The notes: generated from the sequence alone by a model not told the origin. A stretch of DNA of 31,819 nucleotides from an uncultured Erythrobacteraceae bacterium (GCA_946482075.1 CAMLQG010000031.1:1-31819), one strand, 5' to 3'. Positions 22,125 to 30,549 are shown, counted from the first letter of the stretch. Translations and numbers: made by a program.

Positions 22125-23417
22125 ATGACAATCAATCTTGCAGACGTCGCACACAAGAAGGGCATTAAATATTTTCTGATCTCCTATACCGATCTGTTCG
22201 GCAACCAGCGCGCCAAGCTGGTGCCGGCATCGGCGATCAAGGGAATGCAGAAAAGCGGCGCGGGCTTCGCCGGCTTCGCCACCTGGCTGGACATGACACC
22301 CGCCGACCCGGACCTGTTCGCCAGGCCCGATCCGGAAAGCCTGATTCAGCTGCCGTGGAAGCCGGAAGTGGGCTGGCTTGCGGCCGATCTCTGGATGAAT
22401 GACCTTCCGGTGGAAGCTTCGCCACGTAATTGCTTGAAATCGCTTGTTGCGCGGGCGGAAGGCCAGGGCTTGCAGATGAAAACCGGGGTGGAATGCGAAT
22501 TCTTCCTGATCTCGCCCGATGGTTCGGGCGTGGCCGATACTGCCGATACGCAAGCGAAGCCCTGCTACGACCAGCAGGCGCTGATGCGCCGCTACGACGT
22601 CATCACCGAGATCTGCGACGCGATGCTGTCGCTAGGCTGGAAGCCCTACCAGAACGATCATGAGGACGCGAACGGGCAGTTCGAGATGAACTGGGAGTTC
22701 GACGATGCGCTGGTCACGGCCGATCGCCAGGCCTTCTTCAAATATATGGTCAAGAGCATCGCGGAAAAGCACGGGCTGCGCGCCACCTTCATGCCCAAGC
22801 CCTTCGTCCATCTCACCGGCAATGGCTGCCACATGCATGTCTCGATGTGGAAGAAGGACGAGAATGTCTTCGTCGGCAAGGGCGAGGGGCTATCGCAGCT
22901 TGGCCTGAACTTCATCGGCGGCATCATCCATTCGGCCGATGCGATGGCCGCGATCACCAACCCCACCGTGAACAGCTACAAGCGGATCAACGCGCCGCGC
23001 ACGCTCTCCGGTGCGACCTGGGCGCCCAACTCCGTCACCTGGACGGGCAACAACCGCACGCACATGATCCGCGTGCCGGAAGGCGACCGTTTCGAGCTGC
23101 GCCTGGCCGATGGCGCGGCGAATCCCTATCTTCTGGGAGCAGCGGTATTGGCGGCCGGCCTCGACGGGATTGCCGCGGGGCGCGATCCAGGTCCGCCGCT
23201 CGACATCAACATGTATACCGATGGGCACACCGTCCCCGATGCGAAGAAGCTGCCGCTGAACCTGCTCGACGCTCTGCGCGCGCTGGAAACCTCCGTTGTC
23301 ATGAAGGACGCGCTGGGCGCCGTGGTACCCGCTTATCTCAAGCTCAAGGCCAGCGAATGGAACGACTATGCGCGTCATCTCACGCAGTGGGAACGCGACG
23401 TGACTCTCGACTGCTGA
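22125..23417 (+). CDS. gmaS: Gamma-glutamylmethylamide synthetase / type III glutamine synthetase-like (GmaS/GlnT)
   Basis: A 430-residue member of the glutamine synthetase superfamily, GlnT/GmaS group. N-terminal ISYTDLFGNQRAKLVPASAI is the beta-grasp domain. The active-site segments are GVECEFFLISPDG, NDHEDANGQFEMNWEF (metal-binding Glu), NGCHMHVSMW (His) and RVPEGDRFELRLADGAANPYLLGAAVLAAGLDGI. GmaS joins methylamine to glutamate with ATP; GlnT uses ammonia. Next to mgsABC and mgdABCD, GmaS is the better reading. ATG 22125 has AGGAAG 6 bases upstream; ATG 22095 is an alternative. It stands 110 bases after glxD, so it may have its own promoter, but no copy of the 26-bp operator was found there. 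Confidence 0.87.
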   Translation: MTINLADVAHKKGIKYFLISYTDLFGNQRAKLVPASAIKGMQKSGAGFAGFATWLDMTPADPDLFARPDPESLIQLPWKPEVGWLAADLWMNDLPVEASPRNCLKSLVARAEGQGLQMKTGVECEFFLISPDGSGVADTADTQAKPCYDQQALMRRYDVITEICDAMLSLGWKPYQNDHEDANGQFEMNWEFDDALVTADRQAFFKYMVKSIAEKHGLRATFMPKPFVHLTGNGCHMHVSMWKKDENVFVGKGEGLSQLGLNFIGGIIHSADAMAAITNPTVNSYKRINAPRTLSGATWAPNSVTWTGNNRTHMIRVPEGDRFELRLADGAANPYLLGAAVLAAGLDGIAAGRDPGPPLDINMYTDGHTVPDAKKLPLNLLDALRALETSVVMKDALGAVVPAYLKLKASEWNDYARHLTQWERDVTLDC

Positions 23418-23435
23418 AATCAGCTTCCGACTGAC

Positions 23436-23451
23436 GCGGTGACGTCATCGC
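23436..23451. repeat. Short palindrome around TGACGTCA
   Basis: A 16-base near-perfect loopless palindrome (GCGGTGACGTCATCGC, one mismatched pair) lies between the convergent gmaS and MDR genes. Lack of a loop argues against a terminator; a protein-binding site is possible but no gene starts nearby. Confidence 0.35.
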
Positions 23452-23479
23452 AGGGGCATTGCTGCTCGATCCGGGACCG

Positions 23480-24508
23480 TCAACCCTCGTTGAGCTTCAC
23501 GATCAGAGTGCCGTGATTTTCGCCGCGGAACAGTTCGGGATATATGTCCGGCAGCTTCTCCAGTCCTTCGCGCACATCCTCGCGGTGGCGGATCAGGCCC
23601 TGGTCGATCCAGCCCTTGAGTTCGACGAGGGCGGCGGGGAATTCATCGGCCCAATGCTGCGCCACGAAACCCTGCATCTTCAGTGCGCCATGGACGATCC
23701 GCATGAAATTGTCCGGGCCTTTCATGTCGCCATCGCCGGGATAGCCGGAGATCATCCCGCACATCACGATGCGGCCGCGCGGGGCCATGTTGTCGAACGC
23801 CGCCTGCAGCATCGCGCCCCCGACATTGTCGTAAAAGATATTGATCCGGTTGCGATAGTCGCGGGCGAGCACCTCCGCGACATTTTCCCGCTTGTAGTCG
23901 ATTGCGCGGTCCAGCCCGCATTCGCCGGTCAGCCAGGCGCATTTCTCCGGCCCGCCCGCGAGCCCGACGACTTCGCAGCCCTTGATCTTGCCGATCTGCG
24001 CCGCTGTCGATCCGGTGGAGCCGGCTGCGCCCGAAACCACCAGCAGGTCGCCCGGTCGCGGTTCGCCCACCTTGGTCATGCCGAAATAGGCAGCGAGCTG
24101 GTTCATGCCGAGCACGGCGAGCGCTTCGACCGGATCGGTGCCATCGGGGTAGGGTACCAGCGGGACATAGAGCGAAGCGACGTCGATCACCGCATAGTCC
24201 GCCCAGCCGCCCAGCGTGAAGGTGAGCATGCCGGCCGAGTAGTCCGGATGGGTGGACACCACGATACGGCTGACATTGGGTGCCAGGACCGTATCGCCCA
24301 GCGCGAGCGGAGGATGGAAATTGATCCGCTCGTTCATCCAGTTGCGCTGATCGGGTGCGCACAGCGTGTAGAGGTTGTGGACCAGCACATGGCCGGGAGG
24401 CAGATCATCGGGCGCGATCCGTTCTTCAACCAGCGCGAAATCCCCCCGCACGGGAATCCCCTGGGGGCGGCGATGCAGCACCCAGCGGCGATTGAGCAGA
24501 TCCTGCAT
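23480..24508 (-). CDS. NADP-dependent MDR oxidoreductase (prostaglandin-reductase/CurA-like)
   Basis: A 342-residue zinc-independent MDR enzyme of the LTB4-dehydrogenase/CurA group. Diagnostic are RRWVLHRRPQGIPVRGDFALVEE at the N-terminus, GWADYAVIDVASL, VLGMNQLAAYFGMTKVGEPRPGDLLVVSGAAGSTGSTAAQIGKIKGCEVVGLAGG (cofactor site, about residues 135-190), DYKRENV, FYDNVGGAMLQAAFDNMAPRGRIVMCGMISGY and PDIYPELFRGENHGTLIVKL. It reduces the C=C bond of enones with NADPH; the physiological substrate is unknown. It lies head-to-tail with an IclR-type gene (115-base gap) on the same strand. Its leader contains five GGGTC repeats. Confidence 0.93.
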   Translation of the reverse strand: MQDLLNRRWVLHRRPQGIPVRGDFALVEERIAPDDLPPGHVLVHNLYTLCAPDQRNWMNERINFHPPLALGDTVLAPNVSRIVVSTHPDYSAGMLTFTLGGWADYAVIDVASLYVPLVPYPDGTDPVEALAVLGMNQLAAYFGMTKVGEPRPGDLLVVSGAAGSTGSTAAQIGKIKGCEVVGLAGGPEKCAWLTGECGLDRAIDYKRENVAEVLARDYRNRINIFYDNVGGAMLQAAFDNMAPRGRIVMCGMISGYPGDGDMKGPDNFMRIVHGALKMQGFVAQHWADEFPAALVELKGWIDQGLIRHREDVREGLEKLPDIYPELFRGENHGTLIVKLNEG

Positions 24509-24543
24509 GGCGCCAATCTCCCATTGTCCCGCCTTGCCGGATC

Positions 24544-24568
24544 GGGTCGGGTCGGGTCGGGTCGGGTC
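24544..24568. repeat. Pentanucleotide tandem repeat (GGGTC x5)
   Basis: Five exact, adjacent copies of GGGTC lie 36-60 bases upstream of the MDR oxidoreductase start. Such a pure short tandem repeat can slip in copy number. At this distance it would change spacing in the promoter or 5' leader, not the reading frame. Confidence 0.85.
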
Positions 24569-24623
24569 AAGGGATAGGGGGGCGCTTCTAGCCCTGTCAA
24601 TCGGTCGAATGCGCCTTGTGGTT

Positions 24624-25460
24624 TCACATATAGGGGATCGCGGAAGACAGCAGCGCTGCCGGCTTGGCGAGTTCCGCGGCGAGCAGTTCGGCCCTGTCGG
24701 GCGAGAACTGGCCGGAGAACATGGTCGCGCTCAGGACATAGACGGCATGGCCCTGATCGTTGAAGACCGGAACCGCGACGGCCGCCGCGCCCGCGGTGTA
24801 ATGGCCTTCGCTGGTCGCCCAGCCGCGCTTTCGCGCGACTTCCACATCGTTCATGAATTCACGGAAGGGCTGGCGGTGGGCCGGATTGGTGCGCTGGAAC
24901 ATCTGTGCGAGCTCGGGCTCGGTCATCTGGGAGAACGCCGCCAGCACCCGGCCCGCAGCCCCGACCAGAAGCGGGCGGCGCTGCCCGACATTCAGCTTGA
25001 TGCTCATGTTTCCGATCGGCAGCGATTGAAGCACCAGCACGATCTCGTCCGGCTGGACGCGCTGCCACAGAGTCACCGTCACATCCTCGGTTATCGCGAT
25101 CTGGTCGGTGATGGCGCGAACCGCTCTCAAATCGCCATTGGCGGCAAGGGCGCTGCTGACCAGCTCCAGAATGCCGAGACCCATCGAATAGAGCTTCGCC
25201 GAGGGATCGTAGGTCAGGTAATTCTCATTCACCAGCGTGCGCAGGATATTGAGGCAGGTGCTGGTGTTGAGCCCAATATCACGAGCCACGCGTGTGAGTG
25301 GCACGGGCTTCGATGCCGCGGCCATGTATCGCAGCACGGCAAGCCCGGCGAGGATCGCGCCGACAGGCTTGTAGGAGAATTTTTCTCCGCGGGACGGCGC
25401 GCCATCCGGCAACATTTCCGTCTCCGCCTGCTCTACCTCAATGTCCCGCCGGCCAGCCAT
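24624..25460 (-). CDS. IclR-family transcriptional regulator
   Basis: A 278-residue regulator. Residues about 37-90 are the winged helix-turn-helix (GAILAGLAVLRYMAAASKPVPLTRVARDIGLNTSTCLNILRTLVNENYLTY). The C-terminal IclR effector domain follows (LYSMGLGILELVSSALA, LRAVRAITDQIAITEDVTVTLWQRV, VGAAGRVLAAF, YTAGAAAVAVPVFNDQGHAVYVLSATMFSGQF). The start at 25460 has GGAG 7 bases upstream and is preferred to 25478. It is a probable regulator of the adjacent MDR gene or the SnoaL-like pair. AT-rich repeated motifs at its 5' end may be its own operator. Confidence 0.94.
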   Translation of the reverse strand: MAGRRDIEVEQAETEMLPDGAPSRGEKFSYKPVGAILAGLAVLRYMAAASKPVPLTRVARDIGLNTSTCLNILRTLVNENYLTYDPSAKLYSMGLGILELVSSALAANGDLRAVRAITDQIAITEDVTVTLWQRVQPDEIVLVLQSLPIGNMSIKLNVGQRRPLLVGAAGRVLAAFSQMTEPELAQMFQRTNPAHRQPFREFMNDVEVARKRGWATSEGHYTAGAAAVAVPVFNDQGHAVYVLSATMFSGQFSPDRAELLAAELAKPAALLSSAIPYM

Positions 25461-25465
25461 GAATA

Positions 25466-25496
25466 TTCTCCATAACAAAAATACTTCTCATAAGAA
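25466..25496. promoter_or_regulatory. Possible IclR operator (repeated TTCTC-ATAA motif)
   Basis: Two similar motifs, TTCTCCATAAC (from 25466) and TTCTCATAAGAA (25485-25496), repeat with a 19-base offset in an AT-rich island directly before the IclR start. The second is itself palindromic (TTCT-CATA-AGAA). Position and spacing fit autoregulation; binding is inferred. Confidence 0.4.
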
Positions 25497-25504
25497 AAAA
25501 TTAG

Positions 25505-25532
25505 TTGATCGATCGAGCTGTTGGAGCATACT
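25505..25532 (+). promoter_or_regulatory. Possible rightward promoter for the SnoaL-like pair
   Basis: TTGATC (25505-25510), a 16-base spacer and CATACT (25527-25532) form a moderate sigma-70-like match. It faces the SnoaL-like gene about 200 bases downstream; nothing else protein-like is seen in between. Confidence 0.3.
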
Positions 25533-25739
25533 CGATCCTAGCGGAAATCACTGGAGCCAAGGCTCGGAGAGGACAAGAGGAAAATGCGCGGTTTTCCGCA
25601 TTTTGAACGGCGTTCTATTGATGCGCTTAGTGGTTCGCCGGGCTTCGAGCCCAGCGCAGGGCGCTCGCGCCGGATAGGGCGGGATATGAACTCGTCTTTC
25701 CAAGCCGATGACATGGCCGGAGCGGCCAGAGGAGATTGC

Positions 25740-26291
25740 ATGGAGAACTCGGATAGCAGCTTGCTGGAACGCATCGAACGGATCGAGTCAGAACTCGAAA
25801 TCCGTAATCTGGCCGCGCGTTACGCGGTGGTGATGGACGATCGCGACGTCGATCGGATTCCGGCCTTGTTCACGAAAAACGCGCGGGTCACGACGGGCGA
25901 CGGGGTGATGAATTCGAGCGGGCGTGACGAACTCCTCAAGCTTTATGAAGGACGCTTCGCGCAACTCGGTGCGACGCATCACATCGTCCACGGCATGGAC
26001 ATCGCAGTCGACAGCCCGACTACTGCGCGTGGCGTCATCTCATCGACCGCGGAAGTGCATCGCAACGGCGTGCATCAGGTCGTGGCGCTGCGCTATCACG
26101 ACAAATACGAGAAGGAAGACGGCGCCTGGCGGATCGCGGACCGCTGCATGCTCTATTTCTATTACGTCCCGCTCGACGAATATCCGGGCATTCTCGGCAA
26201 GATCCATCGCAACCTGACCTATGACCGGCCGATCGAAGCCGACGTTCCGGAAAAGACCGAAGGATTCAGGAAATACATGGCCAACCGCTGA
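25740..26291 (+). CDS. SnoaL-like domain protein (first of a tandem pair)
   Basis: A 183-residue NTF2-fold protein of the SnoaL_4 type. It starts with a helix (LLERIERIESELEIRNLAARYAVVMDDRDVDRIPALFTKNARV), continues with HHIVHGMDIAV and TAEVHRNGVHQVVALRYHDKYEKEDGAWRIADRCMLYFYYVPLDEYPGIL. Related proteins include hydratases, isomerases and ring-hydroxylating dioxygenase-like small subunits, so the function is open. ATG 25740 has AGAGGAG 5 bases before it; an ATG at 25686 is possible. The following gene is clearly a paralogue. Confidence 0.85.
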   Translation: MENSDSSLLERIERIESELEIRNLAARYAVVMDDRDVDRIPALFTKNARVTTGDGVMNSSGRDELLKLYEGRFAQLGATHHIVHGMDIAVDSPTTARGVISSTAEVHRNGVHQVVALRYHDKYEKEDGAWRIADRCMLYFYYVPLDEYPGILGKIHRNLTYDRPIEADVPEKTEGFRKYMANR

Positions 26292-26327
26292 GCCAGTTAT
26301 GCTGGTCGAATGCCCTAAATCGAATGG

Positions 26328-26864
26328 ATGCCCCGCAAGATGTCGGATGAACGCATGGAATCGCGAATTTCCCGCCTCGAGGGCCGGCTCGCCATTCGCG
26401 AGCTTTGCAGTCGCTATGCGCGTGCGATGGACGAGAAGGATTTGGACGGTTTTCGGGATCTGTTCACGGCGGATATGCGGTTCGGCCGAGTGAAGGAGCC
26501 GCTCTGGGCGGAAGGGCGGGATACGGTCATTGCCGTGATCGCATCCCGCCTTGAGCCCACGGGGCCCAGCTTCCATGTGAACCATGATCAGATCATCGAA
26601 TGGACGGGCCCTGACTGCGCGGCCGGTGTGGTCTCGTGCCATGCGGAAACCTCGGGGCCGCTTGGACATCTTGTCGGTGCGATCCGCTATCACGATCGCT
26701 ACCGCAGGGAGGGGGATGGCGTCTGGCGGCTGGAAGAGCGGCTGCTGGGCTTCCTCTACTACGCTCCCGTGGCAGATTATCCCGGCTTGCTGATGCAGCG
26801 CGATCGCCTGCGGACGAGCAATCCGCCCCAGAGAGCGCATTGGCCCGAATACGAGCTGCTGTAG
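26328..26864 (+). CDS. SnoaL-like domain protein (second of a tandem pair)
   Basis: A protein of up to 178 residues, paralogous to its upstream neighbour. Segments such as ISRLEGRLAIRELCSRYARAMDEKDLDGFRDLFTADMRF and IRYHDRYRREGDGVWRLEERLLGFLYYAPVADYPGLL align with the same regions of the first copy. The fold is NTF2-like. Three in-frame ATGs (26328, 26340, 26355) are possible and none has a good ribosome site; homology begins just after the third. It converges on the luciferase-like monooxygenase gene with 22 bases between. Confidence 0.83.
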   Translation: MPRKMSDERMESRISRLEGRLAIRELCSRYARAMDEKDLDGFRDLFTADMRFGRVKEPLWAEGRDTVIAVIASRLEPTGPSFHVNHDQIIEWTGPDCAAGVVSCHAETSGPLGHLVGAIRYHDRYRREGDGVWRLEERLLGFLYYAPVADYPGLLMQRDRLRTSNPPQRAHWPEYELL

Positions 26865-26886
26865 ATCGGCGAGAAGGCGTTCCGCC

Positions 26887-27825
26887 TCAGGCGAAGTGAT
26901 CCATCACCTCGCGGAAGCGCTTTATGCCTTCGATCTGCATCGTGGTCGCCTTGTTGTCCAGATCATCGGCCGTGTGGGTCGACAGGCGCAGGTGGATATC
27001 CGTTGCGCCCAGATCGCGCAGCGCCTCGATCTCCGCGATGATCCGCTGCTTGGGCTTGTCTTCCACGAACACGCAGAGTTCCAACGGCAGGCTGTCGCGC
27101 ACGCGCCCGGCTTCGCGCGCATGGGCGTTGACCTTGCCGATCGCCTCTGCCGCGTCTGCGGGTATCTTTCCATCGGCATCCAGGCGGAAGAGCGGCAGCC
27201 AGCCATCCGCCATCGTCCCGATCCGGCGCAGGATATTGTCGGCCGGAATCGGCTTCTCGAAACTGCCGGCGCCGAACCAGATCGGGATCGGCTGCTGCAG
27301 GGGGCGCGGGTTGATGTTGACGTGTTCCAGCGTGTGATATTCGCCGGTGAAGTTCACCACCGGCTCGCTCCATAGCTTGCGCAGGACCGTGACCTGCTCC
27401 TCGAACCGGCGGGCGCGATCCTTGAAGTTCGCGCCCATCGTCGTGAACTCGATGAAATTATACCCGATTCCGACGCCGATCTGCGTGCGACCGCCCGACA
27501 ATATGTCGATCTCGGCGGCCTGCTTGGCGACGAGCGCCGTCTGGCGCTGGGGCAGGGCGAGGACGCCGGTCGCCAGCGTGATCCGCTGCGTCTGCCCTGT
27601 GAGATAACCCATGAAGACGAAGATCTCCCGCATATGGGCTTTGTCGGTATAGGGCGTGGGCCCCATCTCGGGATGCTTCTCAGGCACGATCAGGGTGACG
27701 TGGTCGGCAAAGCGGATCGTGTCGTAGCCGAGCGCGTCCGCCGTCAGCACATAGTCGAGCATGCCTCTGAAATCGGCGGTATGCGTGAAGGAATGCGTGT
27801 TGACCGTGAATCTGAGCTTGCCCAC
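26887..27825 (-). CDS. Luciferase-like (LLM class) flavin-dependent oxidoreductase
   Basis: A 312-residue TIM-barrel monooxygenase of the bacterial-luciferase superfamily. Seen are LRFTVNTHSFTHTADFRGMLDYVLTADALGYDTIRFADHV, TQRITLATGVLALPQRQTALVAKQAAEIDILSGGRTQIGVGIGYNFIEF, RARRFEEQVTVLRKLWSEPVVNFTGEYHTLEHVNINPRPLQQPIPIWFGAG and MADGWLPLF. The cofactor may be FMNH2 or F420; sequence alone does not decide. The start is GTG 27825 (VGKLRF), where family similarity begins; the frame is open further upstream only over the aldehyde dehydrogenase gene. It is the last gene of the leftward operon. Confidence 0.88.
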   Translation of the reverse strand: MGKLRFTVNTHSFTHTADFRGMLDYVLTADALGYDTIRFADHVTLIVPEKHPEMGPTPYTDKAHMREIFVFMGYLTGQTQRITLATGVLALPQRQTALVAKQAAEIDILSGGRTQIGVGIGYNFIEFTTMGANFKDRARRFEEQVTVLRKLWSEPVVNFTGEYHTLEHVNINPRPLQQPIPIWFGAGSFEKPIPADNILRRIGTMADGWLPLFRLDADGKIPADAAEAIGKVNAHAREAGRVRDSLPLELCVFVEDKPKQRIIAEIEALRDLGATDIHLRLSTHTADDLDNKATTMQIEGIKRFREVMDHFA

Positions 27826-27863
27826 CTTGATATCCCGTCCTGATGTTCGTTGTTCGGGCGCGG

Positions 27864-29345
27864 TCAGAGCCGCGCGTAAACGGTCTTGTGTTCGAGGAAG
27901 GCGTCGAGCCCTTCGAAGCCGCCTTCGCGCCCCCAGCCGGACTGCTTGAAGCCGCCGAACGGCATGGCCTTGTCGGTGAAGCCATAGCAATTGATCCAGA
28001 CATTGCCGGCGCGCAGCTGCTTCGCCAGGCGATGGGCCTTGCCGATGTCGCGCGTGTAGATGCCGGCGCCGAGGCCGTAGGGCGTCGCATTGCCAAGCGC
28101 GGCGACCTGCTCGATATCCGAGAAGCGCGCGGCGGAAAGCACCGGTCCGAAGATCTCCTCGCGGACGATCTTCATCGGCGCCGTGGTGTTCGCGAATACC
28201 GCCGGCTGGAGGAAATATCCCGGCCGGTCGAGCGGCCTGCCGCCGGTGACGAGTTCCGCGCCATCCTCCTTGCCGCTGGCGACGTAGTCCATCACGCGCG
28301 CGCGATGGACGGAAGAGACGAGGGGGCCCAGCTGCGAGCCGGGGTCCATCCCGTCGCCGAGACGGATATTCTCCGCGAATTCGGCGATACCCGCCACGAC
28401 GCGGTCGAACATTTTGTCCTGCACATAGAGGCGCGAGCCAGCGAAGCAGATCTGGCCGCTATTGTTGAAGATGCCCATCGCGGCAATCGGGATTGCGGCT
28501 TCGATATCCGCGTCGTCGAAGATGAACACCGGCGACTTGCCGCCTAGTTCGAGGCTCAGCCGCTTCAGATTGCCGGCGGCTGCATGGATCAGCTGCCTGC
28601 CCACCGCGGTCGATCCGGTGAAGGAGATGTGGTCCACATGCGCATGTTCGGACAGCGCCGCGCCGGTCACCTGGCCGAGGCCCGTGACGACGTTGAACAC
28701 GCCCGGTGGGACTCCTGCTTCCAGCGCGAGTTCGGCCAGGCGCAGCGAACTGAGCGGCGTCTGCTCCGCAGGCTTGAGGACGATGCTGCATCCGGCCGCC
28801 AGCGCGGTGGCGGATTTGGTGCAGGCGATCGCGAACGGTGCATTCCACGATCCGATCAGCGCGGAAACACCGATCGGCTCCGGGGACGAATAGGTATGGA
28901 ATTCCGCGCCATCGCCGGAGATGTCAACCGTGCGGCCATAGATCTTGCTGCAGATCCCGGCGAAATAGCGGATCGTGTTCGCGCTGTAGCGCACGTTCCC
29001 CGCGGCGTTTGCCAGCGGCATGCCGTTGTCGAGCGTCTCGAGCTCCGCCAGCTCGTCGGTGTGCGCAAGGACCAGTTCGGCCCAGCGCCACAGGATCTCG
29101 GCGCGCCGAGTGTATTTCATGCTTCGCCAGACGCCTGCGTCGAACGTTCGCCGCGCGGCCGCGACCGCGCGATCGACGTCGACGATGTCGCCTGCCGGAA
29201 CCGAGCCGATGATCTCCCCGGTCGCGGGATTCTCGACATCGAGTACGGCGTCGGAGACGGCATCGACCAATTGGCCGTCGATGAGCATCTTGCGGTGCAG
29301 GTCGAGGCGCCCGGCGGTGGTCTGGAGATCGGTTTGGACGGTCAT
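27864..29345 (-). CDS. NAD(P)-dependent aldehyde dehydrogenase
   Basis: A 493-residue member of the ALDH superfamily. Catalytic features are complete: Asn168 in GSWNAPF, Lys191 in IVLKPAEQTP, the FTGSTAVGR cofactor loop, Glu266 in LSLELGGKSP and nucleophile Cys300 in NNSGQICFAGSRL. It converts an aldehyde to the acid; the closest type by eye is the broad betaine/aromatic aldehyde group. The start at 29345 (MTVQTDLQTT) is preferred to 29384. It follows the zinc alcohol dehydrogenase by 59 bases, so alcohol to aldehyde to acid steps are paired. Confidence 0.95.
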   Translation of the reverse strand: MTVQTDLQTTAGRLDLHRKMLIDGQLVDAVSDAVLDVENPATGEIIGSVPAGDIVDVDRAVAAARRTFDAGVWRSMKYTRRAEILWRWAELVLAHTDELAELETLDNGMPLANAAGNVRYSANTIRYFAGICSKIYGRTVDISGDGAEFHTYSSPEPIGVSALIGSWNAPFAIACTKSATALAAGCSIVLKPAEQTPLSSLRLAELALEAGVPPGVFNVVTGLGQVTGAALSEHAHVDHISFTGSTAVGRQLIHAAAGNLKRLSLELGGKSPVFIFDDADIEAAIPIAAMGIFNNSGQICFAGSRLYVQDKMFDRVVAGIAEFAENIRLGDGMDPGSQLGPLVSSVHRARVMDYVASGKEDGAELVTGGRPLDRPGYFLQPAVFANTTAPMKIVREEIFGPVLSAARFSDIEQVAALGNATPYGLGAGIYTRDIGKAHRLAKQLRAGNVWINCYGFTDKAMPFGGFKQSGWGREGGFEGLDAFLEHKTVYARL

Positions 29346-29404
29346 GCAATCACTCGCGAGGATAGGAGCTGGTTGATGAAACACATGCGTGAGGCACGGT
29401 ATTT

Positions 29405-30505
29405 TCAGTCGAAGAGGATGACCGCGCGGTTGGTCTTGCCCTCGCGCATCAGGTCGAAGCCGTGGTTGATCTCGTCGAGCGCGAGGCGGTGGGAGACCAT
29501 GCCGTCGAGGCTGACGGTCCCGCCCACGAACATGTCGACGAAGCGGGCGACGTCTTGCCGTGTCGCGCCGCCCATGAAGGCGCGCTGCCAGATGCGGCCG
29601 CCGAGATCGGTCCAGACAATCGGCACGGGCACCTCGTTATTGTTCATGCCGACGCTGATCATCTTGGCCCAGCCACCCCGACTAAGGCTGGCGAGCCCCT
29701 GGCGAAATACTTCGGAATTACCAACACAATCAAATGCATAGTCCGCACCGATTTCGGTCAGCCCGAGCACTTCGGCAACGACATCCGTTTCGCGCGCATC
29801 GAAGAAATGCGTCGCGCCGAACCGGCGGGCCGCACTTTCCTTGTCCGGATTGGCGTCGATCGCGACGATCGTCTTCGCGCCCGACAGCCGCGCCCCCTGG
29901 ACGACGCTGAGCCCCACTCCGCCGAGGCCGAAGACCACGACCGAACTGCCCGGCTCCACCTTCGCCACGATCGTCGCGGCACCCAGTCCCGTCGCCACGC
30001 CGCAGCCCACGCAGGAGGCTTCGGCCGCAGGCGCCGCAGGATTGATCGCCTGCACCTGGTTCTGGGCGACCACGATATATTCGGAGAAGGTGCCGAGTCC
30101 GTTCATGGCGTAGACCGGGCGGCCGTCCAGGCTGAACCAGGTCGGCAGATCGGGGCTGAAGCTGCGGCCGAACTGTGCGCACCAGTTGGTGCGGCCGGAA
30201 CGGCAATAGGCGCATTGCCCGCATTGCGGCACGAGATAGGGGATCACCCTGTCGCCTTCACGCACATCGCGGACATTCGCGCCCATCCGCACCACCGTCC
30301 CGCAGCCTTCATGGCCGAACACGGCGGGCAGCGGCTGCTTGACCGATGCCGCGCCGTTCATGATCGTGAGGTCGGAATGGCACAGGCCGGCAGCCGCCAG
30401 CTTGATCAGCACCTCGTCCGGGCCGGGATCGGCAATGTCGATCGTCCTGATCTGCAGCTTCTCGCCCACGGCGAACTGCACGGCGGCACGCGACTTGATC
30501 GGCAA
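29405..30505 (-). CDS. Zinc-dependent alcohol dehydrogenase (MDR, class III-like)
   Basis: A 366-residue zinc MDR alcohol dehydrogenase. The catalytic zinc ligands Cys42 (AGLCHSD) and His65-Glu66 (GHEGCG) are present. The structural zinc loop is complete with Cys95, Cys98, Cys101 and Cys109 (QCGQCAYCRSGRTNWC). The third catalytic zinc ligand is in EASCVGCGVATG and the NAD motif is VVVFGLGGVGLSVVQGA. It resembles the aryl/benzyl or mycothiol-type group. The preceding class II aldolase gene ends 44 bases upstream on the same strand. It probably supplies the aldehyde for the neighbouring ALDH. Confidence 0.94.
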   Translation of the reverse strand: MPIKSRAAVQFAVGEKLQIRTIDIADPGPDEVLIKLAAAGLCHSDLTIMNGAASVKQPLPAVFGHEGCGTVVRMGANVRDVREGDRVIPYLVPQCGQCAYCRSGRTNWCAQFGRSFSPDLPTWFSLDGRPVYAMNGLGTFSEYIVVAQNQVQAINPAAPAAEASCVGCGVATGLGAATIVAKVEPGSSVVVFGLGGVGLSVVQGARLSGAKTIVAIDANPDKESAARRFGATHFFDARETDVVAEVLGLTEIGADYAFDCVGNSEVFRQGLASLSRGGWAKMISVGMNNNEVPVPIVWTDLGGRIWQRAFMGGATRQDVARFVDMFVGGTVSLDGMVSHRLALDEINHGFDLMREGKTNRAVILFD

Positions 30506-30549
30506 TTTTCCTGTCCTCTCGATTATTCGTCATTCGCGCGGAGCGAAGA

